From Shewanella mangrovi (GTDB lineage: Bacteria > Pseudomonadota > Gammaproteobacteria > Enterobacterales > Shewanellaceae), in the NCBI RefSeq assembly GCF_000753795.1, contig NZ_JPEO01000025.1, positions 1-54,264 of the forward strand: a DNA stretch of 54,264 nt, in the 5' to 3' direction. Of this stretch, positions 1-8,754 are shown one piece after another (position 1 is the stretch's first letter; every line of letters begins with the position of its first letter). Below the pieces are notes generated by a model that ran no database searches, was not told the DNA's origin, and saw only the letters and a program-made list of their open reading frames with translations. A program made the position numbers and the translations under genes.

Positions 1-4
1 CTCT

Positions 5-57
5 ACGGGCATAGCCCCGACTAAACGATCATCACCTCCATAGGAGGTGGTTTAAGG
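5..57 (+). repeat. Tandem ATA-loop hairpins, possible IS200/IS605-type right end
   Basis: Two consecutive hairpins are visible, both with an ATA loop: GGGC/GCCC at 7-17, and CACCTCC/GGAGGTG at 33-49 (extendable to 31-51 with one G-T pair). They are followed by GGTTTAAGG. Frame 1 of the first bases would encode LYGHSPD then a stop at 22-24, which could be the tail of a gene lying left of the window. A coding tail followed directly by a stem-loop and a short terminal motif resembles the 3' end of TnpB-bearing IS200/IS605 elements. That identity is an inference; a terminator of an ordinary gene is the alternative. Confidence 0.35.
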
Positions 58-64
58 TTGACAA

Positions 65-93
65 TTAAAAAGGGCTGCAATGTAGCAGCCCTT
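65..93 (-). terminator. Rho-independent terminator of the DUF4340 operon
   Basis: A perfect stem AAGGGCTGC / GCAGCCCTT (70-78 with 85-93) has a 6-base loop. On the minus strand it is followed by TTTTTAATT. It lies 16 bases past the stop of the minus-strand gene ending at 109. Confidence 0.85.
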
Positions 94-108
94 GGTTGTG
101 CATCGTGT

Positions 109-1212
109 CTAACCCGGTGAGTGGGCGTTGCTTGCCTTGCTCGTAGTTGCATTATTGGCGACAACCGCATGGCTTAATTGATCCGCCTGAAAGGCCTCAA
201 TAAATGGCTTTGCTTGTTCTGTGGGTAACAGGAAATACTCAGGGCTGAGTGAGCTTTTAAGCACAAAGCCTTTTGGCGAATTGTTTGCGTCATTCGTCGC
301 TTGCTGAGTACTGCTCGCAGCATGGCTCAAGGGGGCAAGGGTATAACGTACCTCTTTGCCTTGATTGCGTTTTACCGTCACCTCAAGGACTGGGGCATCA
401 AGGTTGTAGTCGCCCTGGCTGTCACTGCCGAGCAGTTTCGATACACGTAAGTTCGTGAGCTGATGCAGCACATTATCTAAACCGCTTACTTTTAGCTGTT
501 CACCGGTTTTTAAAGGCACTAATTGCCAACCTGTATCAGTGTGCTTTTGCGGTTGTTTGCCATCGGCAAGCGCCGCGACCATGTTACTGCTGAGATCAGT
601 ATCGCTGGCTGGCGTTTTGTGGTTGTGAGAGCGGCTTAAGGTTACCCCATCAAAACTCACCGACTCAATCTCATTGGCTTTCAGTTGCAGCGCATCATGT
701 TTAACCCAGTCACTGTAGTCAGCAGGCAACTGATACACAGGAAGATTGGCCAGATAAATCGCCTCATCACCTGCAACCCGAACGTGTGTTTTGCGCATAG
801 CTGCCGAGGTGCCAATATACAAGGTGACGATATCGGTGCCTTTTTCCTGCAGGGTCACTTTACGCGCAAAACTGTTAGGCGCCACTTTAAAGCGCTCAGC
901 CGCGCTGTCACTGTCGGCGAGTGCCTCACCATGTTTAAGAGTGGCTAAGGTATTGAGCAGTTGCCCAACCTGGTGCTGATCAGCGGCAAAATTGTCGTGC
1001 TCCGGCAACTGCCATTGCTGTTTGTCGCGTGTCAGTTTGACCGAGGCACCATTAGCGTCGCTCAGGATGATGCTATCAATTTTATTCGCATCTAACGCCA
1101 GTAACGCCTGATTGACCGAATGACTACTGACGCTGCTGCCGCTATTCAGTAGCAAGGTGAGCAGCAGTTGCGCTGCTAGCAGTCCACTTAACAGATAGAT
1201 TAGTTTTTTCAT
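109..1212 (-). CDS. DUF4340 domain-containing membrane-anchored protein
   Basis: This 367-residue protein has a Lys-Lys start followed by a single hydrophobic segment (about residues 4-22), so it is probably a membrane-anchored periplasmic protein. The rest matches the pattern of DUF4340 proteins: repeated beta-rich units with 'W-L' and 'Y-Y-LP-Y' motifs, for example residues 148-165 where a parameter is 'YLANLPVYQLP'. The molecular function of the family is not established. It is the last gene of a three-gene minus-strand operon: a GGAGGT Shine-Dalgarno lies 8 bases before its ATG, inside the end of the preceding permease gene, and only 4 bases separate the two genes. A strong terminator follows. 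DUF4340 proteins commonly sit beside GldF/GldG-like ABC genes, which agrees with the context here. Its role is presumably as an extracytoplasmic partner of the transporter (inference). Confidence 0.85.
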   Translation of the reverse strand: MKKLIYLLSGLLAAQLLLTLLLNSGSSVSSHSVNQALLALDANKIDSIILSDANGASVKLTRDKQQWQLPEHDNFAADQHQVGQLLNTLATLKHGEALADSDSAAERFKVAPNSFARKVTLQEKGTDIVTLYIGTSAAMRKTHVRVAGDEAIYLANLPVYQLPADYSDWVKHDALQLKANEIESVSFDGVTLSRSHNHKTPASDTDLSSNMVAALADGKQPQKHTDTGWQLVPLKTGEQLKVSGLDNVLHQLTNLRVSKLLGSDSQGDYNLDAPVLEVTVKRNQGKEVRYTLAPLSHAASSTQQATNDANNSPKGFVLKSSLSPEYFLLPTEQAKPFIEAFQADQLSHAVVANNATTSKASNAHSPG

Positions 1213-1216
1213 CAGG

Positions 1217-4075
1217 TTATACCTCCGCGAGGATCTGTTGGTAGCGACGGGTATCGGCGCGTTTTACCTGCCGGCGCCAGAGCCATACCAGCAATAAACA
1301 CAATACCGCGAGGCCATAGTTGAGATACTCCCAGAATTGTTGCTGCGCTAGTTTCATTCCGACTAAGGTGCGCGCGAATTGTGTGTGACCGCGCAGTGAT
1401 AGCAAGGCCGGATCTTCCAGTGACCAATCGATACTGTTTTGAATGAAATCAATCGGTTTGTTGTAGAGCGAGCTTAGTCCTTGCGACTCAAGACTCAAGG
1501 TGTTGTCGCTGGCAAAGCCGTTACTGGCGATCACGATCAAACGTGCAGATTCGGGCGAGTGGGCTATCAGACTGCTGACCTTGTCACTATTCACAGTGGT
1601 TGCAGTTTTCCCTTGGGTTTTATTGCCGCTGGCTTGCTCATTGAGTAAGGGAGAGGCTTTACCGGCGAAGAATGAATCAAATGCCCCCGTTTCGGCTACC
1701 GCTAACGGATAAGACTGAGGTTTGCCCTCCGGCTTAAAGCCACTTTGCGGATTGCTGCGGTAATCTGGCACCAAATTTAGCTGGGCTGACAGCCAACTAT
1801 GATCAGAGCTGCGCAGCAGAGTACTGACATCGCGTTTGGCGCTGAGGTTGTTATCAATGCTCAACGGTGATGCCCAGTTAAGCGTCAATTGCCCAAGTGA
1901 TGCGGTGACAGGATTGTCGCCATCCAGTTGAGTATCACGTAAGTCGGGGAAGTAGGCATAGGGCATCATCTGCACCTGACGAATAGTGATACCACCGACA
2001 TTGCGATTCACTGGGATTGGCAGCGCGGCATTACGCGGATCAAGCACCAGTTTGCTGTCCATGCTCATGCCAAAGTGTGCCAGCCACTTGCTGAGACCAC
2101 TGCTATTGCTCTGGGCTGTGAGCCCCTGCTTAATGTTCACGTCATAGGGGGAGGTAGCAATCATCACACTACCGCCACGCATGAGGAACTGATCGATAGC
2201 AAACAGCGATTTTTCGTCGAGGTTTTTTGGCGCCATCACCAGCAGGAAGTCGGCATCTTGCGACACAGTACCATCACTCAAATCTTCATCTTCTACTTTG
2301 AGATTTTTCGACAGCTCTTCGCGCAACATGCTGTAGCTATTATTACTTGGTGACATGTAGTTAGCCTTAGGTGCCGCCAGCGCAACGGTTTTCATAAATC
2401 CCGGCGCTAAGCGTTGCAGCGCAGCTTGAATACTGTGTTTCAGTGTCGCCTTATCGAGTTTTTCTGGCAGCGGAATTTGTACCTTGCTGCCACCGTTTTC
2501 CAGCGTCATGTAGAACCAGAAGGGTTTACGATCTGTCAGCCCCATGACTTGCGGAGCAAATCCATATTCTTGCTTTAGTGTGCTCGCGAGTTGTGGGTTT
2601 TGCAGAGGATCGGCAAATTCTGTTTGCAGTTTTCCAGCCGCCTGCTGGGTTAAATCGCTGAGAATTTCATTCAAGGCACTACGCAGTTTTTGTAAGGGGG
2701 CGGGCAAGTTTTGTTTGCCGGAAATATAGCCGTGGAATACGACGTCGCCATGAATCGTGTCAAATGGATTGCCACCTGCTTGCCATTGATGCATGACATT
2801 ACGAATGGCGCTGGTGACAGTGTATTCGGGATTTTTCAGCAATACATCGAGATGATCTCCTCGCCCCTTAACGTCAATCAGATCCTGATAATTGAGCACC
2901 TTAAACTTATCGCCGTAAGCTATCACCACATTGAAGTAAGAGCTCATCACTCCGGCCGAATATTTGTTAGCGGTTTCAAATGAAAGCGGCTTGATGCCAT
3001 AGCGTGATGCCGCTTGTTGCTCGGCTCGTTGGTCTTTTTGTGGATCAATAAACTCCACATGAACCTTATTGCCAGACGCCACCGCATACTCTTGCAGCAA
3101 GTCCTTAATTTGCGGTACCAAGGGGGCTAACAAGGGATGGGTTTTGGCGGAAAAATAGCCGCGGATCAGCAACGGCTCTTGTAGCTGTGCCAGATAATGT
3201 TTACTGGCTTCAGACAAGGTATATTGCTGGCCTTGGGTCATGTCCAAGCGCGCCCAGTGCACTTGGTTTAGCCACAGATTACCCGCAATAAAGTTGATTA
3301 CCACCAATGCTGTGACCCAGCGCCATTGGCGATGTTTACTGTTTTGTTGGTTACCAGCCCAGCGGATACGTTCCAAGCGCAGCATGTTTAACGCCAGAAA
3401 TATGCCCACTAATGACAGGTAATAATATAGATCGCGCAGATCCAGCACGCCGCGGGTAATGGAGTCAAAGCGTGAGCCTGTGCCTAAACCGCGCAGTATA
3501 TCTCCCGCGTGATAGCCAAACAGATTCGTCAGCTGTGGACTGCCGATAAGGTAGAACAGACCGCACACCACTAAGGTTAAGATCAGGGCGACGATAGCGT
3601 TATCGGTACGTGAACTCATGTACAGGCCGATAGCTATGTAGGCGGCAGCGAGGAACAGCGAGGCCACATAGCCACCAATCACCGGGCCCCAATCGAGCGG
3701 CCCCATCAAGGACACCGTAATAGGCAAAGGCAATGTCAGCAGCAAGGCGATGGCCACCAAGCCGAGCATGGCGGCGAATTTACCGATGATCAGTGTCAGC
3801 GGATTTACCGGACTAGTGAGCAAAGATTCAAGAGTGCCTGCGCGTTGTTCTTCCGACCAACTGCGCATGGTCAGTGCTGCTACCAGAAAGATCAGCAGTA
3901 GTGGAATCCAGTTAAACAGCGGTCGAACATCTGCGATGTTGCGGGCAAAAAAGCCTGCCACCCAAAACACCACAAACAGACAAGCAACGATGAAGGTCCC
4001 GAGAAAGAGAATCGCCGCTGGCGAGTTAAAGAAGGCGCGAAACTCTTTGCGCGCGATTTGCTGCCATTCAGCCAT
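1217..4075 (-). CDS. ABC-2 type permease fused to a GldG-like auxiliary domain
   Basis: This 952-residue fusion has two parts. Residues about 1-240 form an ABC-2 permease with six hydrophobic segments (first near 20-43) and the 'RSWSEEQRAGTLESLLTSPV' signature typical of ABC-2 permeases (about 71-90). Residues about 255-950 form a GldG-type auxiliary protein: one membrane span near 255-272, a long extracytoplasmic region with the 'LSEASKHYLAQLQEPLLIRGYFS' type motif and 'FIDPQKD', and a closing membrane helix near 917-935. In Bacteroidetes GldF and GldG are separate proteins; in many proteobacteria they are fused as here. The gene overlaps the ATPase gene by 8 bases (ATGGCTGA), so the two are translationally coupled. 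The substrate is unknown. Nothing in the window suggests gliding motility. Confidence 0.85.
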   Translation of the reverse strand: MAEWQQIARKEFRAFFNSPAAILFLGTFIVACLFVVFWVAGFFARNIADVRPLFNWIPLLLIFLVAALTMRSWSEEQRAGTLESLLTSPVNPLTLIIGKFAAMLGLVAIALLLTLPLPITVSLMGPLDWGPVIGGYVASLFLAAAYIAIGLYMSSRTDNAIVALILTLVVCGLFYLIGSPQLTNLFGYHAGDILRGLGTGSRFDSITRGVLDLRDLYYYLSLVGIFLALNMLRLERIRWAGNQQNSKHRQWRWVTALVVINFIAGNLWLNQVHWARLDMTQGQQYTLSEASKHYLAQLQEPLLIRGYFSAKTHPLLAPLVPQIKDLLQEYAVASGNKVHVEFIDPQKDQRAEQQAASRYGIKPLSFETANKYSAGVMSSYFNVVIAYGDKFKVLNYQDLIDVKGRGDHLDVLLKNPEYTVTSAIRNVMHQWQAGGNPFDTIHGDVVFHGYISGKQNLPAPLQKLRSALNEILSDLTQQAAGKLQTEFADPLQNPQLASTLKQEYGFAPQVMGLTDRKPFWFYMTLENGGSKVQIPLPEKLDKATLKHSIQAALQRLAPGFMKTVALAAPKANYMSPSNNSYSMLREELSKNLKVEDEDLSDGTVSQDADFLLVMAPKNLDEKSLFAIDQFLMRGGSVMIATSPYDVNIKQGLTAQSNSSGLSKWLAHFGMSMDSKLVLDPRNAALPIPVNRNVGGITIRQVQMMPYAYFPDLRDTQLDGDNPVTASLGQLTLNWASPLSIDNNLSAKRDVSTLLRSSDHSWLSAQLNLVPDYRSNPQSGFKPEGKPQSYPLAVAETGAFDSFFAGKASPLLNEQASGNKTQGKTATTVNSDKVSSLIAHSPESARLIVIASNGFASDNTLSLESQGLSSLYNKPIDFIQNSIDWSLEDPALLSLRGHTQFARTLVGMKLAQQQFWEYLNYGLAVLCLLLVWLWRRQVKRADTRRYQQILAEV

Positions 4076-4982
4076 GGGCTACCTCCCGATTTACTTCAGC
4101 AAAGACAGTTTCTAGGTCGCGTTTACGTGGTTCCAACGCGTATAGCTGAAAGCCAGCCTGACAAACCGCGTTGGCAATGGTGGGGGCCAGCTCGGTGGCT
4201 GAGTCGATATTGCAATACCAGCGACCATCATTTGAGGGACGTTGTTGCAGCGATGCTATGCCGTCGATCTGGCGCAGTGCTGTTGTGGCATCTCGGTCGA
4301 GACACAGGCTGAGCCCTTGGTGGGTTTGCAATTGGTCCATACGGGCATCGACGACCAGCTGACCACGCCGCATGATCAATACCCGTTCACACACGGCTTG
4401 TACTTCTTGCATGATGTGAGTGGAGATAATCACGGTCGCCGTTTTTGCGAGCTCTTTGATGAGTTGTCGCATTTGTAAGATCTGCGTCGGATCGAGCCCA
4501 TTAGTCGGTTCATCCAGAATAATAATATCGGGTTGGTGAAGCAGCGCTTGGGCAACGCCGACCCGTTGGCGGTAACCACGTGACAGAGTTTGAATCGGGG
4601 CTGTCGCTTTTTCTCTCAGCGCGGTACAACGAATTGCTGCGGCAACGGCGCGACTGCGTAACGGCGCCACCACACCATGCAACATCGCCTGATATTCCAG
4701 ATAGTCAATCACTGTCATATCAGGCCATACCGGGCAATTCTCTGGTAAATAGCCAATTTTTGCCTGAATTGCTTGAGTTTCGAGGCCGACTTGCAGTCCG
4801 TCGATGTGAATCGATCCTTGGGTGGGCTCGAGGTAGCCGGTCAACATCTTCATAATGGTAGATTTACCTGCGCCATTATGGCCCAGCAATCCCACCACTT
4901 CACCGCGGTCAATGTGAAAGCTCACATCATCGACCGCGGTAAATTCGCCGTAACTGCGGCTTAGGTGTTCCGCCTTTATCAT
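4068..4982 (-). CDS. ABC transporter ATP-binding protein (GldA-like)
   Basis: This is a complete ABC ATPase of about 304 residues: Walker A GHNGAGKST, signature LSRGYRQRVG, Walker B IIILDEPTNGLDP and the switch histidine in STH. It belongs to the single-domain CcmA/GldA-like class that pairs with ABC-2 permeases, matching the next gene. The longest frame begins at a TTG (4997). I place the start at the ATG at 4982-4980 because a GGAG lies 6 bases upstream (4989-4992) and the protein then begins MIKAEHLSRSYG, the normal N-terminus for the family. It is the first gene of the operon. The C-terminal 70 residues form the small accessory domain common in this class ('LEPRKRDLETVFAEV'). Confidence 0.9.
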   Translation of the reverse strand: MIKAEHLSRSYGEFTAVDDVSFHIDRGEVVGLLGHNGAGKSTIMKMLTGYLEPTQGSIHIDGLQVGLETQAIQAKIGYLPENCPVWPDMTVIDYLEYQAMLHGVVAPLRSRAVAAAIRCTALREKATAPIQTLSRGYRQRVGVAQALLHQPDIIILDEPTNGLDPTQILQMRQLIKELAKTATVIISTHIMQEVQAVCERVLIMRRGQLVVDARMDQLQTHQGLSLCLDRDATTALRQIDGIASLQQRPSNDGRWYCNIDSATELAPTIANAVCQAGFQLYALEPRKRDLETVFAEVNREVAHG

Positions 4983-4997
4983 TATTTTCTCCGTCAA

Positions 4998-5430
4998 TTT
5001 TGGGTAAAAGGGAGCCTGTCGTCACGCTGATGACAACCTGTGAGAGTTATTTTGGCATTGCCCGCTGCGGGGACCGGGAAGGGCTTAAGGAGGCCCGGTA
5101 AATAGTGACGTCATCAGCCGTGTATGCGGCGACTGATAGCGGCCAATGATTCGTCGGCAACTGGTCGTTATGGTCGCGCTAGCTTGGCTACTAAGCACCG
5201 TCATGGGCGGTTACTCCGTCACAATGAACAATTGAGGTTTAGACTAGTGACTCCGAGTGTAGCGAGGCTTTTAACGATGTTGAATGGTTAATCTGCTTAT
5301 ATGAACGGATGTTAATTTGAGGGAAATCTTCGCTTTAATTTTTTGCGCAATATGACGTTTTTTATCATAAAAACGCCTACGCTTAATGGCGGTAATCAAT
5401 CAACGCTGGGTGGATATTAAGGTCGGTATT
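4998..5430. other. Intergenic region between divergent ABC operon and VOC gene
   Basis: About 430 bases without a confident gene. It holds two stem-loops (CCCG/CGGG at 5061-5071; ACCGGG/CCCGGT at 5073-5099) in the probable leader of the ABC operon, a perfect TGACGTCA palindrome at 5106-5113, and a short open frame at 5146-5235 described separately. An AT-rich stretch at 5330-5375 with TATCAT at 5363-5368 region is the likely promoter side for the rightward gene. Confidence 0.4.
5146..5235 (+). CDS. Possible 29-residue small membrane protein
   Basis: The ATG at 5146 opens a 29-codon frame ending in TGA at 5233-5235. It starts Met-Ile-Arg-Arg-Gln and continues with a hydrophobic stretch LVVMVALAWLLSTVMGG, so the peptide looks like a signal-anchor helix. 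No strong Shine-Dalgarno is visible (only AGCGG shortly before the ATG). It could be a real small protein, a leader peptide, or chance. It lies in a gene-free stretch between two divergent units. Confidence 0.2.
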   Translation: MIRRQLVVMVALAWLLSTVMGGYSVTMNN

Positions 5431-6075
5431 ATGGAAATAGATCATCTGTTTATTTTATGCAGTCCTACCGCGCCAGAAGCTGAAGTGCTAGAGGCATTTG
5501 GTTTACAAGAGGGCGAGCCGCGCGTTCATCAAGGGCAGGGAACGGCGAATCGACGTTTTTTCTTTGGGAATACCTATCTTGAATTACTTTATGTTCAGGA
5601 TGAGCTGGCGCTGCAGTCAGACACAAGCCGTATCACCCGTTTACATGAGCGTTTTGGACAGCATTGCAGTGATATTTCGCCGTTTGGCATCTGCTTTAAA
5701 TCTTTGCCGAGCGGTGATGTTGAACTGCGGGATTACCGCCCCGATTATCTTCCGCATGATTATCAACTGGCGTTGGCTGCCAGTAATCCTCTCACCGAGC
5801 CAATGTGGTTTTTCTTAAGCAGCCCTGAGCACAAGGTTCCGCCTTATCGGACGCAACAGATGCTTGATTCAGCAGGATTTAGCCGACTCAGCGCAGTGAT
5901 TATCAGTACCACGCAGGGCGCGAGTATATCGGCAGTGGCGAAGACGCTGGTGGCCGAAAGCTGCGTCTCTTTAGTGCCAGGACTGACCCCGTTGATGGAG
6001 TTAATTTTTGATGATGGCATCCAAGGACGCTGCCATGATTTTCGACCGGCGTTACCTTTGGTGGTGAACTGGTAA
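5431..6075 (+). CDS. VOC-superfamily (glyoxalase-like) protein
   Basis: This is a protein of about 214 residues beginning MEIDHLFILCSP, the first beta strand of the vicinal oxygen chelate fold, with a following 'GLQEGEPRVHQGQGTANRRFFFGNTYLELLYV' region in which the second strand carries the acidic metal-ligand position. The open frame extends upstream to an ATG at 5386. I prefer 5431 because AAGGTCGG lies about 9 bases before it and family members start there. No substrate can be read from the sequence; such single-gene VOC proteins include lyases, dioxygenases and resistance proteins. It is a monocistronic unit convergent with the AraC gene. Confidence 0.7.
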   Translation: MEIDHLFILCSPTAPEAEVLEAFGLQEGEPRVHQGQGTANRRFFFGNTYLELLYVQDELALQSDTSRITRLHERFGQHCSDISPFGICFKSLPSGDVELRDYRPDYLPHDYQLALAASNPLTEPMWFFLSSPEHKVPPYRTQQMLDSAGFSRLSAVIISTTQGASISAVAKTLVAESCVSLVPGLTPLMELIFDDGIQGRCHDFRPALPLVVNW

Positions 6076-6098
6076 CGCCGCGTTTAGCTGAGTGCCGA

Positions 6099-7028
6099 TT
6101 ACCCGGCTTTTTGCATCGCCTTTACCGCGTACTGTTTTGGCGTAACGCCAAAATGCTGTTGAAAACGACGGGAAAAATGCGCGGCGTTGACAAAGCCAGC
6201 ACTTAAAAATGCTTGGGTAACACTTTGCCCTTGTTCTAAAAGTATTTGCGCACGGTGCAATCGCTGCTGCTGAATATATTCCATCGGACTACATCCGGCT
6301 AACGCAGTAAACTGTTGATAGAGTTTGCTGCGGCTCATACACGCCACTTTACACAACTGTTCAACATCGATGGCCCGGTGCAGATGCTTATCGATAAAAC
6401 TGAGTACTGCGGTGAGCGCATTTTGCTCAGGATCCTGCGCGGCCAATTGCAACAACGCCTGATGACCATATTGACGCGCCATGCGTGACAGCAGTTCATC
6501 AACCCCGAAATTGAGCACTAAGTCGCGGTCATGGTCGCCCATCATAAACGCATCGGCAATCCGCAGTAGCAAGTGCTGAGTCGCCGCTGAATGGGTAATG
6601 TGCAGGTGATGGTTGGTAATGTTGCACCAGCTGTTGAGCTGAATATCAGCATGTTGCATGGCTAATTTATCGCGTGCCTCAATAATCCGCGTTGGACTAA
6701 AAGACAGTGTCAGACAGGTCGTTGGTGCTGCAGACGAGGCTTCGGGAAAGTCGATGTAGACTTTATCGCCCGGTGACATCACAAAGGATTCATTGGGCAA
6801 AAATGCTGCGTCATAACCATCTTCACCATGCAGCACTTTTTTGCCGCTAAGCATGGCGCAATACAGCACTTGGTCTGCATCAAGGCGCACACGTTCGGCT
6901 TCTTCGTAGGTGTCATAAATCGCTAAGTCTAAGCCGTGAGATTCATACAAGGTGCGATTTTCCACCAGTTGTCTCACCGTGCGGCGACTGGCGTGTAGCG
7001 GTTGCAACAGTGATTCTGCGATAGGCAT
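6099..7028 (-). CDS. AraC-family transcriptional regulator
   Basis: A regulator of about 309 residues. The C-terminal 100 residues contain the double helix-turn-helix of AraC/XylS proteins, ending 'AGFVNAAHFSRRFQQHFGV' followed by TPKQY, the family signature. The N-terminal part is an AraC-binding-like sensory domain. The frame extends to a GTG at 7034, but the ATG at 7028-7026 has AAGGAG 5 bases upstream and gives MPIAESLLQP. It is divergent from the aldehyde dehydrogenase gene across 196 bases, so it most likely activates that gene in response to an alcohol or aldehyde (inference from arrangement). Confidence 0.88.
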   Translation of the reverse strand: MPIAESLLQPLHASRRTVRQLVENRTLYESHGLDLAIYDTYEEAERVRLDADQVLYCAMLSGKKVLHGEDGYDAAFLPNESFVMSPGDKVYIDFPEASSAAPTTCLTLSFSPTRIIEARDKLAMQHADIQLNSWCNITNHHLHITHSAATQHLLLRIADAFMMGDHDRDLVLNFGVDELLSRMARQYGHQALLQLAAQDPEQNALTAVLSFIDKHLHRAIDVEQLCKVACMSRSKLYQQFTALAGCSPMEYIQQQRLHRAQILLEQGQSVTQAFLSAGFVNAAHFSRRFQQHFGVTPKQYAVKAMQKAG

Positions 7029-7034
7029 CTTCAC

Positions 7035-7218
7035 TCCTTTTTCAAGGTTCTTAGGATGTTACTTGCTACGTTCATCTGCTTATTTGTCGCTTAGTTAAAT
7101 TAGCAGAACGTTTTGGACGCTCAGCAAACTAAAAAGGACAACCAGCGAAGTCATGAATGTTATTAAAGTCTAATCTTGATGTGACAAAACGCACAATACC
7201 ACTAAAAGCTAAGAGGTA
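7035..7218. promoter_or_regulatory. Shared divergent control region of araC-type gene and aldehyde dehydrogenase
   Basis: This 184-base gap must contain both promoters. I see no perfect dyad and no -24/-12 sigma-54 element. An AAGAGGT Shine-Dalgarno for the rightward gene is at 7211-7217. Confidence 0.5.
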
Positions 7219-7224
7219 ATGCAC

Positions 7225-8748
7225 ATGATTTACGCCAATCCTGGGGAGCTTGGTTCCGTTGTAACATTCAAGTCTCAATATCAAAACTACATTGGAGGCC
7301 GCTGGGTCGAGCCTGTTGCAGGCCGCTATTTTGATAATATTTCACCTGTAAATGGTGAGGTATTTTGTCAGGTGCCTTTATCTGACGAAGCCGATATCGA
7401 ACTGGCATTAGATGCCGCTCACGCTGCTGCGGGTGCTTGGGGAAGCACATCAGTCGCTGAGCGTAGCAACATTATGCTGAAAATCGCTGACCGCATCGAA
7501 CAGAATTTAGAACTACTTGCGGTAGCGGAAACATGGGATAACGGTAAGGCTGTACGTGAGACCTTAGCCGCTGATATTCCGTTGATGGTTGACCACTTCC
7601 GCTATTTTGCTGGTTGTATTCGCGCCCAAGAGGGTACAGCAGCAGAAATTGATAGCACGACAGTTGCGTACCATTTCCATGAGCCGCTCGGGGTTGTCGG
7701 GCAGATTATTCCGTGGAACTTCCCGTTGCTGATGGCGGCATGGAAGCTTGCGCCAGCGCTGGCAGCGGGGAACTGTGTGGTACTGAAACCAGCCGAACAG
7801 ACACCGGCGTCTATTTTGGTGTTGATGGAGCTGATTGGTGATCTATTGCCAGCGGGTGTAATCAATATCGTCAATGGTATCGGTGAAGAAGCGGGGCAAG
7901 CACTGGCGACCAGTAAACGTATTGCGAAACTGGCCTTCACCGGGTCAACGCCGGTTGGGCAACATATTTTACGCTGCGCCGCAGACTTGCTCATTCCGAG
8001 TACCGTTGAGTTAGGCGGTAAGTCACCGAACATCTACTTTGAAGATGTGATGCAATTTGAAGACGACTATCTCAGCAAATGTGTTGAAGGTACTGTGCTG
8101 GCATTTTTCAACCAAGGTGAAGTTTGTACCTGTCCATCCCGTGCGTTAATCCAAGAAAGCATCTATCCTGAATTCATCAAACAAGTGGTGGCGCGTGCTG
8201 AGCGGATTGTACGTGGTAACCCGCTTGATACTGAGACTCAAGTGGGCGCGCAGGCTTCATTAGAACAGTTTGAACGTATCATGAATTATCTGGAAATTGG
8301 CCGTAATGAAGGGGTGAATTTCCTGATTGGTGGCGGTGTGGAGCAGATGCCGAATTCGACCTTGAATAAGGGCTTCTACATCCAACCCACTTTGATGTTG
8401 GGACACAACAAGATGCGTGTGTTCCAAGAAGAAATTTTTGGCCCTGTCGTTGGGGTGACCACCTTTAAAGATGAGGCGGATGCACTGGCAATCGCCAATG
8501 ATACCGAGTTTGGTCTAGGTGCCGGGGTGTGGACTCGTGATATGAATCGCGCGTATCGCATGGGCCGCGGTATTAAAGCCGGACGGGTGTGGACCAACTG
8601 CTATCATGCTTATCCGGCGCATGCGGCGTTTGGTGGATATAAGAAATCGGGTATTGGCCGTGAAACGCACAAAATGGCGTTGGAGCATTATCAGCAGACC
8701 AAGAACTTGCTGGTGAGCTACGGCACTAGCCCACTCGGCTTCTTCTAG
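7225..8748 (+). CDS. NAD(P)-dependent aldehyde dehydrogenase, AldB/ExaC type
   Basis: A full-length ALDH of about 507 residues. The catalytic cysteine (about C301) lies in NQGEVCTCPSRAL, which is the AldB/ExaC/AcoD version rather than the NQGQVC of betaine or succinate-semialdehyde enzymes. The general base is the Glu in VELGGKSPN (about E262). The cofactor loop FTGSTPVG and IIPWNFPL are intact. It probably oxidises acetaldehyde or related short aldehydes to the acid. The longest frame starts at 7219, but that ATG directly abuts the Shine-Dalgarno AAGAGGT (7211-7217); the ATG at 7225 has normal spacing. It is divergent from, and probably activated by, the AraC protein. A structured 3' region with a terminator follows. 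Confidence 0.92.
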   Translation: MIYANPGELGSVVTFKSQYQNYIGGRWVEPVAGRYFDNISPVNGEVFCQVPLSDEADIELALDAAHAAAGAWGSTSVAERSNIMLKIADRIEQNLELLAVAETWDNGKAVRETLAADIPLMVDHFRYFAGCIRAQEGTAAEIDSTTVAYHFHEPLGVVGQIIPWNFPLLMAAWKLAPALAAGNCVVLKPAEQTPASILVLMELIGDLLPAGVINIVNGIGEEAGQALATSKRIAKLAFTGSTPVGQHILRCAADLLIPSTVELGGKSPNIYFEDVMQFEDDYLSKCVEGTVLAFFNQGEVCTCPSRALIQESIYPEFIKQVVARAERIVRGNPLDTETQVGAQASLEQFERIMNYLEIGRNEGVNFLIGGGVEQMPNSTLNKGFYIQPTLMLGHNKMRVFQEEIFGPVVGVTTFKDEADALAIANDTEFGLGAGVWTRDMNRAYRMGRGIKAGRVWTNCYHAYPAHAAFGGYKKSGIGRETHKMALEHYQQTKNLLVSYGTSPLGFF

Positions 8749-8754
8749 TTTTTT

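Noticed and set aside
109..4982. Gliding-motility function for the ABC operon
   Set aside because: Only the Gld-like family resemblance supports it; no other gliding genes occur and Shewanella-like bacteria swim by flagella.
7035..7218. Sigma-54 promoter in the AraC/aldehyde dehydrogenase gap
   Set aside because: No TGGCAC-N5-TTGCA type -24/-12 pair is present on either strand.
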